Positions 1 to 10,604 of a DNA stretch of 15,345 nucleotides are shown here, piece by piece. This DNA is from Chloroflexota bacterium. Its GTDB lineage: Bacteria > Chloroflexota > Limnocylindria > QHBO01. The position numbers and the translations under genes are program-made. Under the pieces are notes generated by a model that did not search any database, was not told the DNA's origin, and saw only the letters and a program-made list of their open reading frames with translations. The stretch lies in contig JAOUHE010000028.1 in NCBI GenBank assembly GCA_029865285.1, forward strand, positions 1 to 15,345, in the 5' to 3' direction. Position 1 is the stretch's first letter; every line of letters starts with the position of its first letter.

Positions 1-18
1 ACAACTTCCCAGGTCGTT

Positions 19-37
19 CGGGGGCATCGATCCCCCG
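19..37. repeat. Short GC hairpin, possible weak terminator
   Basis: CGGGGG (19-24) and CCCCCG (32-37) form a 6-bp perfect stem around the 7-nt loop CATCGAT. It lies about 85 nt downstream of the stop codon of the small minus-strand gene that ends at 121, so it could end that transcript. No T-run follows on the minus strand, so it is at best a weak or factor-assisted terminator. I considered a tRNA T-arm, but the loop lacks the TTCRA signature. The rest of positions 1-120 shows nothing recognisable. Confidence 0.25.
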
Positions 38-120
38 TGACGCGGAGGCCGCCCCTGGCGGATGCCCGCGGTGCCTGGCGAGCGGTCGCCGATCTTGCAG
101 CGAGTCCGCGACCGGCGGGT

Positions 121-438
121 TCAGGCTACGGCGGGACGGGGCTCGGTGGCCTCGCGGGACTCGACGGATGCCGCCACGATCGTTCGGACCCAGCTGGACA
201 GGCGCGGCATTTCGAACAGGCTGAATGTCAGTCCCCGCGCAGCGAACTGATCCAAATCCCACCCGTTGAACTCGCGTCGTGCGGCGACGGCGCACATCTC
301 GTCGTACAGCTCGGGCCAGCCGACCGGCTTGCGTCGATGGCAGAAGCGGATGAACTCGGCCACGTCGGGCGGCGGCACGTCCAGCCGTGGATCGTCGACT
401 ACCAACCGCGCGGAGGGCGCCGGGGGCCGATGCGACAT
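121..438 (-). CDS. Small hypothetical protein, 105 aa
   Basis: I do not recognise a named family. The protein is soluble-looking, with no signal peptide or membrane segment. Residues 26-88 look like a compact folded domain rich in aromatic and charged residues (VAEFIRFCHRRKPVGWPELYDE at 26-47 in part, then FNGWDLDQFAARGLTFSLFEMPRL around 57-80 in part). The ends are low-complexity (Pro-rich start, Ala/Glu/Pro tail). It reads as a real protein rather than a shadow: the composition is balanced and no better gene lies opposite. The ATG at 438 has a GGAGG (450-454) 11 nt upstream, which is slightly long spacing. It runs in the same direction as the carbamate kinase operon but is separated from it by 207 nt, so it probably has its own promoter. 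Its function is unknown. Confidence 0.6.
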   Translation of the reverse strand: MSHRPPAPSARLVVDDPRLDVPPPDVAEFIRFCHRRKPVGWPELYDEMCAVAARREFNGWDLDQFAARGLTFSLFEMPRLSSWVRTIVAASVESREATEPRPAVA

Positions 439-564
439 GCGGGCGATTGCCTCCGGTGGGCTGTACGGGGCGATTGATGGCGCCAGATCGATGAATGAGG
501 ACGGCTCTGAGAATAGGCGCCGGTGCCGAATGGTATGAGCCGATATGGACCTTGCGAAGGGGGT

Positions 565-618
565 ATGTCCACCAACTTATCCACAAACCCTTCCACAGGG
601 CCAACCGCGGGTGGACAG
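565..618. other. Cluster of DnaA-box-like motifs in an intergenic gap
   Basis: The 207-nt gap between the small gene (start 438) and carbamate kinase (stop 646) contains a perfect DnaA-box consensus, TTATCCACA, at 577-585. Three related TCCAC-core motifs sit close by: ATGTCCACC (565-573), CTTCCACAG (590-598) and, on the minus strand, CTGTCCACC (610-618). The stretch around 530-600 is also less GC-rich than its surroundings. Four such elements within 55 bp could be a DnaA-binding site, a regulatory or titration site, or part of an origin. No dnaA, dnaN, rpmH or parAB gene is in the window, so an origin call is not supported. The remainder of the gap shows nothing clear. Confidence 0.4.
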
Positions 619-645
619 GGTCCCCGGACGCGGTGGAATCCGGAC

Positions 646-1593
646 TCAGGCGACGATCCTCGTTCCCGCCTCGCCGGCAAGCGCCGGCTCCATGTTCTCC
701 GGGTTGGTGATGACCGCCTCGCCACCGCCGTGCTCGAGGAACTCGATGCACGCCTCGATCTTCGGCGCCATGCTGCCCGCCGCGAAGTGGGTGCCCTCAG
801 CAAGGTACCCCTTCGCCTCGGCGAGCGTCAGCCGGTCGACCCAGCGCTGCTCCGGACGCCCCCAGTTGAGTGCCACGCGGTCGACCCCGGTGGTGATCAT
901 GAACACATCAGCACGGAGGGTGACCGCCAGCAGCGCCGAGGCGAAGTCCTTGTCGATGACCGCGGCGACGCCGCGCAGGTCCCCGTGTTCGTCGGCGATG
1001 ACGGGGATGCCACCGCCTCCCACGGTGATGACCACGAAGTCGTCCCGCAGCAGCGCCTTGACGGCCCGCTCCTCGACGATCCGCAGTGGCCGCGGCGAGG
1101 CGACCACTCGCCGCCAGCCACGGCCCGCGTCCTCGCGCACGACCCACCCTTCATGCTCGGCCCGCTCCCGCGCCTGGCCCTCGTCCATGAACGAGCCGAT
1201 CGGCTTGCTGGGATGCTGGAAGGCGGGGTCGTCGGGATCGACCTCGACCTGCGTCACGACGGTGACCGCTTGGCGGTCGATGCGCATCCGTCGGAAGTCG
1301 TGGCCCAGGTTCTGCTGCAACTCGTAGCCGATGGCACCCTGGGTGTCAGCGTCGCACACGTCGAGCGGCACCTCGTGCAGCTCATGGGCGGACAGCTCGG
1401 AGCGTCGCAGGATGAAGCCGACCTGCGGGCCGTTGCCGTGGCCGATCGCGACCTGCCAGCCGTCCTTGATGATGCGGGCGATGTGCCCGCTCGTCTCGCC
1501 GAGGGCGCGGTACTGGTCCGGCACGGTCATGTGTTGCGGATCCTTGATGAGCGAGTTGCCGCCGATGGCAACTACGAGCGCGGACTTGGCCAT
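646..1593 (-). CDS. arcC: Carbamate kinase (ArcC/YqeA family)
   Basis: This 315-residue protein is the usual length for carbamate kinase, which transfers phosphate from carbamoyl phosphate to ADP, giving ATP plus carbamate (which decays to CO2 and NH3). Visible motifs are GGN (11-13), GHGNGPQVG (51-59), PSKPIG with Lys130, GWRRVVASPRP (159-169), VGGGGIPV (191-198), DKD (214-216) and GSMAPKI (273-279). All the expected active-site segments are present. It is the last gene of the five-gene minus-strand operon, 11 nt after the YgeW-like gene, with GAGGAG (1601-1606) 7 nt before the ATG. Its place behind two carbamoyltransferases says it harvests carbamoyl phosphate made by catabolism, like YqeA in the E. 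coli purine cluster, rather than supplying biosynthesis. No arginine deiminase is present, so the classical arginine route is less likely. Confidence 0.95.
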   Translation of the reverse strand: MAKSALVVAIGGNSLIKDPQHMTVPDQYRALGETSGHIARIIKDGWQVAIGHGNGPQVGFILRRSELSAHELHEVPLDVCDADTQGAIGYELQQNLGHDFRRMRIDRQAVTVVTQVEVDPDDPAFQHPSKPIGSFMDEGQARERAEHEGWVVREDAGRGWRRVVASPRPLRIVEERAVKALLRDDFVVITVGGGGIPVIADEHGDLRGVAAVIDKDFASALLAVTLRADVFMITTGVDRVALNWGRPEQRWVDRLTLAEAKGYLAEGTHFAAGSMAPKIEACIEFLEHGGGEAVITNPENMEPALAGEAGTRIVA

Positions 1594-1604
1594 CGGTCGT
1601 CTCC

Positions 1605-2582
1605 TCAGCCCATTGTCAGGGCCATCACGGCCTTCTGGGCGTGCAGCCTGTTCTCAGCCTGGTCGTAGACGACCGAGTGCGGGCCATCGATCACCGCATC
1701 GGTCACCTCGACGTTTCGGTCGGCCGGCAGCGGGTGCATGTAGATGGCGTCCTCCGCGGCGAGGGCCACGCGTCGCTCATCGGTGATCCAGTCGGTGTAG
1801 CGCTTGGCGATGGCGGCGCCATCGGTCTCATCGGGGGCCGTCAGCAGGGCGCCCCAGGACTTGGCGTAGACGACGTGCGAGCCACGGAATCCGGCGTCGA
1901 AGTCGTCCATCAGCTCGAGCGAGCCCCCCGAGCGACGCGCGTTCTCGGCGGCGGCCTCCACGATCTCGGGCATCAGCGTGAACTCCGGCGGATGGACCAG
2001 TCGCACATTCATGCCGTACCGGGTGGCGAGCAGGATGAGGTCCTGCGGCACGCTGATCGGCTTCTGATATGAGGCTGCGTAGGCCCACGAGACGGTGATC
2101 GTCTTGCCGCGTGGGTCGCCGACCTTCTCGCGGATCGTCATCAGGTCGGCCAGGACCTGGTGCGGGTGGTAGAGGTCGCACTGCATGTTGAGGACCGGCA
2201 CCCGCGACGCCTCCGCCACCTCGTTGATGTAGGCGTTGCCGATCCCCCAGTCCACGTTACGGATGGCGATCCCGTCGTTGTAGCGACCCAGGATCTCGCC
2301 AATCTCCCTGGCCGTGTCGCCGTGGGCGATCTGTGTGGTGCGGCTCTCGATGAACTGGGCGTGCCCGCCCAGTTGGGCCATGCCGGCCTCGAAGCTGGCC
2401 CGGGTGCGGGTCGAGCTGTAGAAGAAGAGCATGGCCAGCACGCGGTCACGCAACAGGGGATGGGCGATCCCCAGCGCACGCTCGCGCTTCAGCTGGGACG
2501 CCACCTCCAGGATGGTGTCGATCTCCTCGGTCGTCCACTCCGAGAGGCTGATCAGGTCGCGGCCGCGGAGCCCGGTCTGCAT
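1605..2582 (-). CDS. ygeW: YgeW-like (knotted) carbamoyltransferase
   Basis: This 325-residue member of the aspartate/ornithine carbamoyltransferase superfamily moves a carbamoyl group between carbamoyl phosphate and an amine. The carbamoyl-phosphate site is intact: STRTR (57-61), Arg108 in IAIRNVDWG, HPHQ (139-142) and HPLP (283-286). The segment SWAYAASYQKPISVPQ (165-180) closely resembles the SPSYGKPLSVPQ-type segment I recall from E. coli YgeW and its relatives, which separates this group from ornithine or aspartate enzymes. In purine-degrading clusters YgeW is thought to work in the catabolic direction, releasing carbamoyl phosphate from a ureido compound; the exact acceptor here is not proven. 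The gene sits 12 nt after the ATCase-like gene. AGGAGGA (2590-2596), which overlaps that gene's stop codon, is 7 nt from the ATG. Carbamate kinase follows directly. Confidence 0.87.
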   Translation of the reverse strand: MQTGLRGRDLISLSEWTTEEIDTILEVASQLKRERALGIAHPLLRDRVLAMLFFYSSTRTRASFEAGMAQLGGHAQFIESRTTQIAHGDTAREIGEILGRYNDGIAIRNVDWGIGNAYINEVAEASRVPVLNMQCDLYHPHQVLADLMTIREKVGDPRGKTITVSWAYAASYQKPISVPQDLILLATRYGMNVRLVHPPEFTLMPEIVEAAAENARRSGGSLELMDDFDAGFRGSHVVYAKSWGALLTAPDETDGAAIAKRYTDWITDERRVALAAEDAIYMHPLPADRNVEVTDAVIDGPHSVVYDQAENRLHAQKAVMALTMG

Positions 2583-2594
2583 CGTTCGGTCCTC

Positions 2595-3544
2595 CTACTC
2601 TGCCGCGCCCAGGACGAGGGCCAGCAGCGCCATGCGCAGCACGACGCCGTTGGCGGCCTCGACCCAGTAGCGCTGGTGGCGCGTCTCGTCGACGTCGAGG
2701 GTCAGCTCGTCCATGCGTGGCAGCGAGTGCAGGATGATCGAGCTCCGCTTTGCCTTCGTGCGCATCAGCTCCGCGGTGACCTGGTACGCGGGCGGGGTGA
2801 GCCCCACCTCGCCACCGCGCTCGACGCGCGACTGGGTGTAGTCGGCCTGGACGACCGGCTCCATGTAGATGATGTCGGCCTCGCCGATGACGTCGGGCAC
2901 CGATTCCGCCTCGCGGTACGCCACGCTCATGGCGTCGAGCTCCGCCTTGAAGGCCGGCTCGAGTGACATGTCGGGGGGCGAGACGACGATGGCCTCGGCG
3001 TCGAACTGCCCCAGGGCATGCAGGATCGAGTGCATGGTGCGCATCCGCATGTCGCCGACGAGCAGGTAGGTAAGCCCGTCGAGCGTGCCGCGCTCGAGCA
3101 GGATGGTGTACAGGTCGGTCAGCACCTGGGTCGGGTGCTGCCCCCAGCCGTCACCGCAGTTGATGATCGGGACCGATGACCACTTCGCCGCCTCGGCCGG
3201 CGCGCCCTCCGTGAAGTGCCGAATGGCGATGACGTCCGCGTACGACTCGAGCATCCGGAAGGTGTCCTTGAGCGACTCCTGGTAGAAGTCCCCGGCCCGG
3301 GTCATCTTCGCGTCGCTGAAGCCGAGCACGTGCCCGCCGAGGCGGTGCATGGCGGCCTCGGTCGAGAGACGGGTGCGGGTGCTCGGCTGGTAGAACGCGG
3401 TCAGCAGCGTCTTGTCCTTGAGCAGGTCGCCGTTGCGCCGGTCCCGCGCATGGTGGCGCAGGTCGTTCGCGACCTCGAAGATGCGGAAGTACTCCTCGCG
3501 ACTGAAGTCCTTCAACGTCAGGATGTCGCGGCCAAGGAAGCTCC

Positions 3545-3548
<4 letters not shown>
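2595..3548 (-). CDS. Aspartate-carbamoyltransferase-like protein, altered acceptor site
   Basis: This 317-residue protein has the full ATCase catalytic-chain fold. Carbamoyl-phosphate residues are present: STRTR (56-60), Arg110, QHPTQ (137-141), and Arg170 in MRMRTMHS. The C-terminal HSLPRMDE (274-281) replaces the usual HPLPRVDE. By eye against E. coli PyrB, the acceptor side is changed. The 80s loop has no SxxxGKKGET; TRAGDFYQES (83-92) stands there, so Lys84 seems lost. The 230s loop reads YMEPVVQ (228-234) where PyrB has YMTRVQ, so aspartate-binding Arg229 seems replaced by Pro. I infer a carbamoyltransferase for an acceptor other than aspartate. The ATG at 3548 overlaps the previous stop by 4 nt (ATGA), with GGAGA (3555-3559) 6 nt upstream; a longer in-frame extension to 3857 has no homology and is rejected. 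It is third in the operon. A genuine PyrB is the alternative. Confidence 0.85.
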
Positions 3549-6450
<2,902 letters not shown>

Positions 6451-6468
6451 GCGAACCCTCCGCAAATG

Positions 6469-6502
6469 GGGACCGACGGCCCTGTCCCTCGGGACCAACG
6501 GC
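6469..6502. promoter_or_regulatory. Direct repeat plus inverted half-site, candidate operator
   Basis: GGGACCGACGGC (6469-6480) recurs as GGGACCAACGGC (6491-6502), one mismatch in 12, with starts 22 bp apart (about two helical turns). GTCCC (6484-6488) is an inverted copy that forms GTCCC-TC-GGGAC (6484-6495) with the second repeat. Three GGGAC half-sites on one face of the helix between divergent operons fit a transcription-factor site. This is a pattern reading only; no known regulator motif is matched. Confidence 0.35.
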
Positions 6503-6558
6503 ACGCTCCGGCTGCGTGCCGCCTCCATAGAGTCGGGAGCGAAGGGCCGCGGGGCATA

Positions 6559-6572
6559 GGGCCACATGGCCC
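6559..6572. promoter_or_regulatory. Perfect inverted repeat, candidate operator or hairpin
   Basis: GGGCC-ACAT-GGCCC is a perfect 5-4-5 inverted repeat. It is flanked by a further GGGC (6552-6555) and GCCC (6573-6576) that extend the symmetry imperfectly. It ends 25 nt before the start of the XdhD-like gene, so it could be an operator over the start region or a leader hairpin. In GC-rich DNA such repeats also arise by chance. Confidence 0.3.
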
Positions 6573-6597
6573 GCCCGTGGTGGGCTGAGGCGACCGA

Positions 6598-9243
6598 ATG
6601 CAGCTGACCGTCAACGGCGAACGGGTCACGGTCGATGAGCGACCGGGTGAGAGCCTGCTTCAGCTGCTCCGCGAACAGGTCGGCCTGCGCTCCATGAAGG
6701 ACGGCTGCGCCCCGGAGGGCTCGTGCGGCGCCTGCACCGTCATCGTCGACGGGCGCGCGGTGGTCTCCTGTGCCCAGCCGGCGTCACGTTTCGCCGACCG
6801 CGAGGTGCGCACCCTGGAGGGGCTGTCCGCTGAAGGCCGGGCCGACTGGGCCGATGCATTGGTACACGGCGGCGCGTCGCAGTGCGGATTCTGCTCGCCG
6901 GGGATCGTCATGAAGGCCGAGGCGCTGCTCGCCCGCGCGCCGGATCCGTCTCGCGACGAGATCGCCCGGGCGCTGGCCGGCAACCTGTGCCGCTGCACCG
7001 GCTACGTCAAGGTGATCGACGCCATCGCGGACGTGGCCGCCCGTCGGCGCGGCGTGTACCCGGCTGATACCGCCACGGGGCCTGGCGCGGTGGGCGGTCG
7101 TGTCCCGAAGTACGCCGGGCGGGAGCAGGTCCTCGGTGAGCACGCCTTCGTCGCCGACATGCGCGTCCCGGACATGCTGCACGGCGCGTTGCGCTTCTCC
7201 GATCATCCTCGGGCCGCGGTGCTGCGCATCGACACGGCGCCCGCCCAGGCGTATCCCGGCGTCGTGCGCGTGGTGACCTGGCGCGACGTGCCGGGCGAGC
7301 GATTCTGTGGCCTGATCGAGCGCGACTGGCCGCCGTTCGTGGCCGAGGGTGAGGAGGCCCGCTATGTCGGCGACGTGCTGGCGGCGGTCGCCGCGGAGAC
7401 GCGCGCGGCGGCACGCGAGGCCGCGGAGCTGATCCGGGTCGAGTACGAGGTCCTGGCGCCGGTGGTCGACCCCGAGGAGGCGCTCGGTCCGGACGCGCCG
7501 CCCATCCACCCCGGCGGCAACCTGCTTTCGACTTCGGTCGTTCGACGCGGCGACGTGGAGGCCGCGCTGGCAACCGCAGCCCACGTCGCGTCGAACACGT
7601 TCACCACCCAGCGCATCGAGCACGCCTTTCTCGAGCCGGAGGCGGTCCTGGCCGTGCCGAGGGCGGCATCGGGCGACGGCGACGCCCCGCGACTCCGCAT
7701 CTTCTCGCAGGGACAGGGTGCCTGGGAGGACCGACGCCAGCTCGCCACGTTCCTGGCGCTCCCCGAGACCTCGATTCGCGTCACACAGGTAGCCACCGGA
7801 GGGGCATTCGGGGGAAAGGAGGACCTCTCGGTCCAGGCGCAGACATCGCTGCTCGCGCTCGTCGCCGAACGGCCGGTGCTGCTGGTCCTGTCGCGGCGCG
7901 AGAGCCTCCGCATCCATCCCAAGCGCCACCCAATGAGCCTTTCCTACACGGTCGGCTGCGACGCCGAGGGCCACCTGCTCGCCGTTCGCGCCCGGATCGT
8001 GGGCGACACCGGCGCCTACGCCAGCGTCGGGGCCAAGGTGCTGGAGCGCGCGGCGGGCCACGCCTGCGGCGCATACCGGGTCGCGAACGTCGACGTGGAG
8101 GCGCGCGCGGTCTGCACCAACAACGCCCCTGCCGGCGCCATGCGCGGCTTCGGCGTGCCGCAGGTCACCTTCGCGCTGGAAGGGCTGCTCGACGTCCTCG
8201 CTGAGCGCGTGGGCATCGATGGCTGGGAGATCCGCTGGCGGAACGCGATGACGACCGGCGACCGGTTCGGCTCCGGTCAACGGCTGACCTCCGGCGTGGG
8301 CCTGCAACAGACGCTCCTGGCTGTGCGCGACGCATATCGATCCGCGCGCTACGCGGGCATCGCCTGCGGCGCCAAGAACACCGGCATCGGGAACGGCATG
8401 ACCGAGCGGGGCCGTGCCATCCTCCGCCCTGAGGCAGACGGCACGCTGACCCTGTTCCATTCCTGGACCGAGATGGGTCAGGGCATCCACACCGCCATGG
8501 CCCAGATCGCCGCCGAGGAGCTGCGGATTCCCGTGGACCGCATTCGCGTCGTGGTCGACACCGAGCACGAGCTCGACACCGGCGAGACAACCGCCTCGCG
8601 AGCCACCGTGCTGGGCGGCCAGGCCGTCCTCGATGCTGCGCGGCGCCTGAATCGCGCGCGAGACGGCAAGAGCCTGGAGCAGCTTGCCGGGCATGAGTTC
8701 CCCGGTGAGTTCGTGGTCGACTGGACGACCGAGCTCCGCGAGGATGACCCGGAACCGATGACCCACCTGGCCTATGGCTGGGCCACCCAGGTGGTCATTC
8801 TCGACGACGAGGGCCGGCTGGCCAGGGTCGTGGCCGCTCATGATGTTGGCCGCGCGATCAATCCGCTGGCACTGGAGGGCCAGGTCGAGGGCGGCGTCCA
8901 CATGGGCCTGGGCTATGCGCTGTCCGAGGAGTACGTCGTTGACGGCGGCGTACCGGTGACCGACACGCTCAAGTCCCTCAACATCATCCCCGCCGCCGGC
9001 ATGCCCCCGGTCGAGGTCATCCTGGTCGAAGAGCCGCAGGCAGAGGGGCCGTATGGTGCCAAGGGCGCCGGTGAGGCCGTGCTGGTACCGACCGCGGCGG
9101 CCGTGGCCGGCGCGCTGCACGCCTTTGATGGCATTCGCCGCACCAGCCTGCCCATGACTGACTCCGCAGCGGCGCGGGCCGCGGTCCCGCGTCTGGTACG
9201 GCACGGGCGCGGAGAGCCGCGGCCAGCGGAGGTGCCACGATGA
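6598..9243 (+). CDS. xdhD: XdhD-like molybdenum hydroxylase with fused [2Fe-2S] domain
   Basis: This 881-residue xanthine-dehydrogenase-family protein hydroxylates purine or related N-heterocycles with water. Residues 1-150 are the two-cluster ferredoxin part: Cys37, 43, 46, 58 bind the plant-type cluster and Cys96, 99, 131, 133 the second. From about 165 on is the molybdopterin part: GGAFGGKED (401-409), MRGFG with Arg516, and GPYGAKGAGE (817-826) ending in the predicted catalytic Glu826. This fusion without an FAD domain matches E. coli XdhD (about 956 aa), a family linked by comparative genomics to selenium-dependent molybdenum hydroxylases. No FAD subunit, XdhC-type chaperone or SelD is nearby, so the electron acceptor is open. 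The ATG has GAGG (6587-6590) 7 nt upstream. It is first in the plus-strand operon; its stop overlaps the ssnA start by 4 nt. Substrate (hypoxanthine, xanthine, other) is inferred. Confidence 0.9.
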   Translation: MQLTVNGERVTVDERPGESLLQLLREQVGLRSMKDGCAPEGSCGACTVIVDGRAVVSCAQPASRFADREVRTLEGLSAEGRADWADALVHGGASQCGFCSPGIVMKAEALLARAPDPSRDEIARALAGNLCRCTGYVKVIDAIADVAARRRGVYPADTATGPGAVGGRVPKYAGREQVLGEHAFVADMRVPDMLHGALRFSDHPRAAVLRIDTAPAQAYPGVVRVVTWRDVPGERFCGLIERDWPPFVAEGEEARYVGDVLAAVAAETRAAAREAAELIRVEYEVLAPVVDPEEALGPDAPPIHPGGNLLSTSVVRRGDVEAALATAAHVASNTFTTQRIEHAFLEPEAVLAVPRAASGDGDAPRLRIFSQGQGAWEDRRQLATFLALPETSIRVTQVATGGAFGGKEDLSVQAQTSLLALVAERPVLLVLSRRESLRIHPKRHPMSLSYTVGCDAEGHLLAVRARIVGDTGAYASVGAKVLERAAGHACGAYRVANVDVEARAVCTNNAPAGAMRGFGVPQVTFALEGLLDVLAERVGIDGWEIRWRNAMTTGDRFGSGQRLTSGVGLQQTLLAVRDAYRSARYAGIACGAKNTGIGNGMTERGRAILRPEADGTLTLFHSWTEMGQGIHTAMAQIAAEELRIPVDRIRVVVDTEHELDTGETTASRATVLGGQAVLDAARRLNRARDGKSLEQLAGHEFPGEFVVDWTTELREDDPEPMTHLAYGWATQVVILDDEGRLARVVAAHDVGRAINPLALEGQVEGGVHMGLGYALSEEYVVDGGVPVTDTLKSLNIIPAAGMPPVEVILVEEPQAEGPYGAKGAGEAVLVPTAAAVAGALHAFDGIRRTSLPMTDSAAARAAVPRLVRHGRGEPRPAEVPR

Positions 9244-10604
9244 GCCTGCTGCTCACCGGGGCCACCGTGGTCGCCTCGCTGCACCCGCCTACCCTGGTCG
9301 GCGGCGACGTGCTGGTGTCCGGCGGCCGCGTGGCGGCCATCGGCACGGGGCTGGACCAGGCGGGCAGCGCACAGCGCATCGATTGCAGCGGCTGCGTGGT
9401 CGTCCCCGGCAACGTATGCGCACACACCCACGCCTACTCAGCCCTGGCGCGCGGCATGCCCTACCACCTGCCGCCGCCGACGTCGTTCCTCGAGATCCTG
9501 CAGCGGGTGTGGTGGCGCCTCGATCGCGCGCTCGACCTCCCCGCAATCCGGGCCTCGGGCCTGGTCGCGGCGCGCGAGGCGCTGCTGGCCGGCACCACCA
9601 CGCTGGTCGACCACCACGCCTCGCCGAACGCGATCGACGGATCGCTGGACGTGCTGGCCGCCGCTTTCGAGCAGGTCGGCATCCGGTCCGTCCTGTGCTA
9701 CGAGGTGACCGACCGGGATGGTCCTGAGCGTGCCGATGCGGGCGTCGAGGAGAACCGCGGCTTCCTGCGTCGCGTCGCCGAGGGCCGCTGGCCGCTGGCC
9801 CGCGGCATGGTGGGGGCGCACGCCTCGTTTACGCTCTCCGACGAGACGCTGGCCGCCTGTGTCGCACTCGCACACGAGGCACGGGCCGGCATCCATGTCC
9901 ACCTGGCGGAGGACCAGGCCGATGAAGCCGATGCCGAGGCGCGCTTCGGCCTTCGGGCCGCGCATCGGCTGGCCAACGCCGGCGCACTGTCCGACGCCTC
10001 CCTTGCGGCGCACGCGGTGCACCTGACTGCAGCCGAGGCTGAAGTCCTCCGGGCATCGGACGTGACGGTCGCCCACAACCCTCGCTCGAACATGAATAAC
10101 GCCGTGGGGCGCGCGCCGCTGGCGTGGCTTGGGCCCCGCCTTGCGCTCGGGACCGATGGGATCGGCGCCGACATGTTCGAGGAGTCCCGCGCCGCGTACC
10201 TCCGCCTGCAAGAGGACGGACTCGACACGCCCGCTGGCTGGCCGCTCACCGCGCTGACCGAGGGCAGCGCGCTGGCCGGGCGCCTGTTCGACGAGCCGGC
10301 GCTGGGGCGGATCGAGGTGGGAGCGCCGGCCGACCTGGTGGTCCTCGACTACGCGGCGCCCACGCCGCTGACCGACGATTCGCTGGCCTCGCACTGGATC
10401 TTCGGCCTGTCGGCGGCATCGGTCCGTGACGTGCTGGTTGGCGGCGAGCTGGTCGTGCACGACCGGGAAGTCACGCGGGTGGACGCTGACGAACTGGCGC
10501 TCGAGGCGCGCGATGAGTCGCGGCGCCTGTGGGAGCGACTGGAACGCATCGGTCCGCATCCGTTCAGCCCCAACCTGGCGCCGGCATCCGCAGGAGGTAC
10601 GTGA
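9240..10604 (+). CDS. ssnA: SsnA-like amidohydrolase/aminohydrolase
   Basis: This 454-residue metal-dependent hydrolase of the amidohydrolase superfamily matches the length of E. coli SsnA (about 442). Metal ligands are visible: His62 and His64 in CAHTHAYSALARGM, His221 in HVHLAEDQ (with Glu224), His258 in AAHAVHL, and Asp306 in LGTDGIGADMFEE. The first ~60 and last ~80 residues form the usual beta-sandwich that flanks the TIM barrel. SsnA-type enzymes sit beside XdhD and YgfK in purine-degrading clusters and are believed to deaminate or open a purine-derived ring; relatives include guanine deaminase and chlorohydrolases, which are the alternatives. It begins inside the xdhD stop (ATGA), with GGAGGT (9228-9233) 6 nt before the ATG, and its TGA overlaps the next ATG by one base. 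Such coupling implies balanced expression of the three proteins. Confidence 0.88.
   Translation: MSLLLTGATVVASLHPPTLVGGDVLVSGGRVAAIGTGLDQAGSAQRIDCSGCVVVPGNVCAHTHAYSALARGMPYHLPPPTSFLEILQRVWWRLDRALDLPAIRASGLVAAREALLAGTTTLVDHHASPNAIDGSLDVLAAAFEQVGIRSVLCYEVTDRDGPERADAGVEENRGFLRRVAEGRWPLARGMVGAHASFTLSDETLAACVALAHEARAGIHVHLAEDQADEADAEARFGLRAAHRLANAGALSDASLAAHAVHLTAAEAEVLRASDVTVAHNPRSNMNNAVGRAPLAWLGPRLALGTDGIGADMFEESRAAYLRLQEDGLDTPAGWPLTALTEGSALAGRLFDEPALGRIEVGAPADLVVLDYAAPTPLTDDSLASHWIFGLSAASVRDVLVGGELVVHDREVTRVDADELALEARDESRRLWERLERIGPHPFSPNLAPASAGGT

Larger units (their letters stand above)
6451..6597. promoter_or_regulatory. Divergent promoter/control region of the two operons
   Basis: This 147-nt gap separates the starts of the minus-strand (6450) and plus-strand (6598) operons, so promoters for both must lie here unless they are leaderless or internal. 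I cannot name convincing -35/-10 boxes in this GC-rich DNA. It carries several short symmetric elements, listed separately. No regulator gene is in the window. Confidence 0.55.

Noticed and set aside
19..37. The T-arm of a tRNA or tmRNA at the left edge
   Set aside because: The loop is CATCGAT, not TTCRANN, and no acceptor stem or CCA-like end follows on either strand.
624..643. CCGGA/TCCGG hairpin just after the carbamate kinase stop as a terminator
   Set aside because: Only a 5-bp stem with a 10-nt loop and no T-run; too weak to call.
523..1668. A 381-codon plus-strand open frame opposite carbamate kinase
   Set aside because: Composition is typical of antisense reading (Asp/His/Val/Leu-rich), and the minus strand is an unmistakable carbamate kinase.
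646..2582. An arginine deiminase pathway (arcB-arcC)
   Set aside because: No arginine deiminase or arginine/ornithine antiporter is present, and the carbamoyltransferase has YgeW-type rather than ornithine-type signatures.
6451..6567. A longer start for the cysteine-synthase-like gene at 6567
   Set aside because: It lacks a good ribosome-binding site, adds Arg-rich residues, and would consume the divergent control region; GGAGGG before 6450 is much better placed.
6784..9204. An 806-codon open frame on the minus strand opposite the XdhD-like gene
   Set aside because: It is a shadow of GC-rich codon use; the plus strand encodes clear cofactor motifs and the antisense product has no recognisable domain.
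9438..10559. A 373-codon minus-strand open frame opposite the SsnA-like gene
   Set aside because: Antisense shadow with His/Arg/Gln-rich low-information sequence; the plus strand has all metal ligands of an amidohydrolase.
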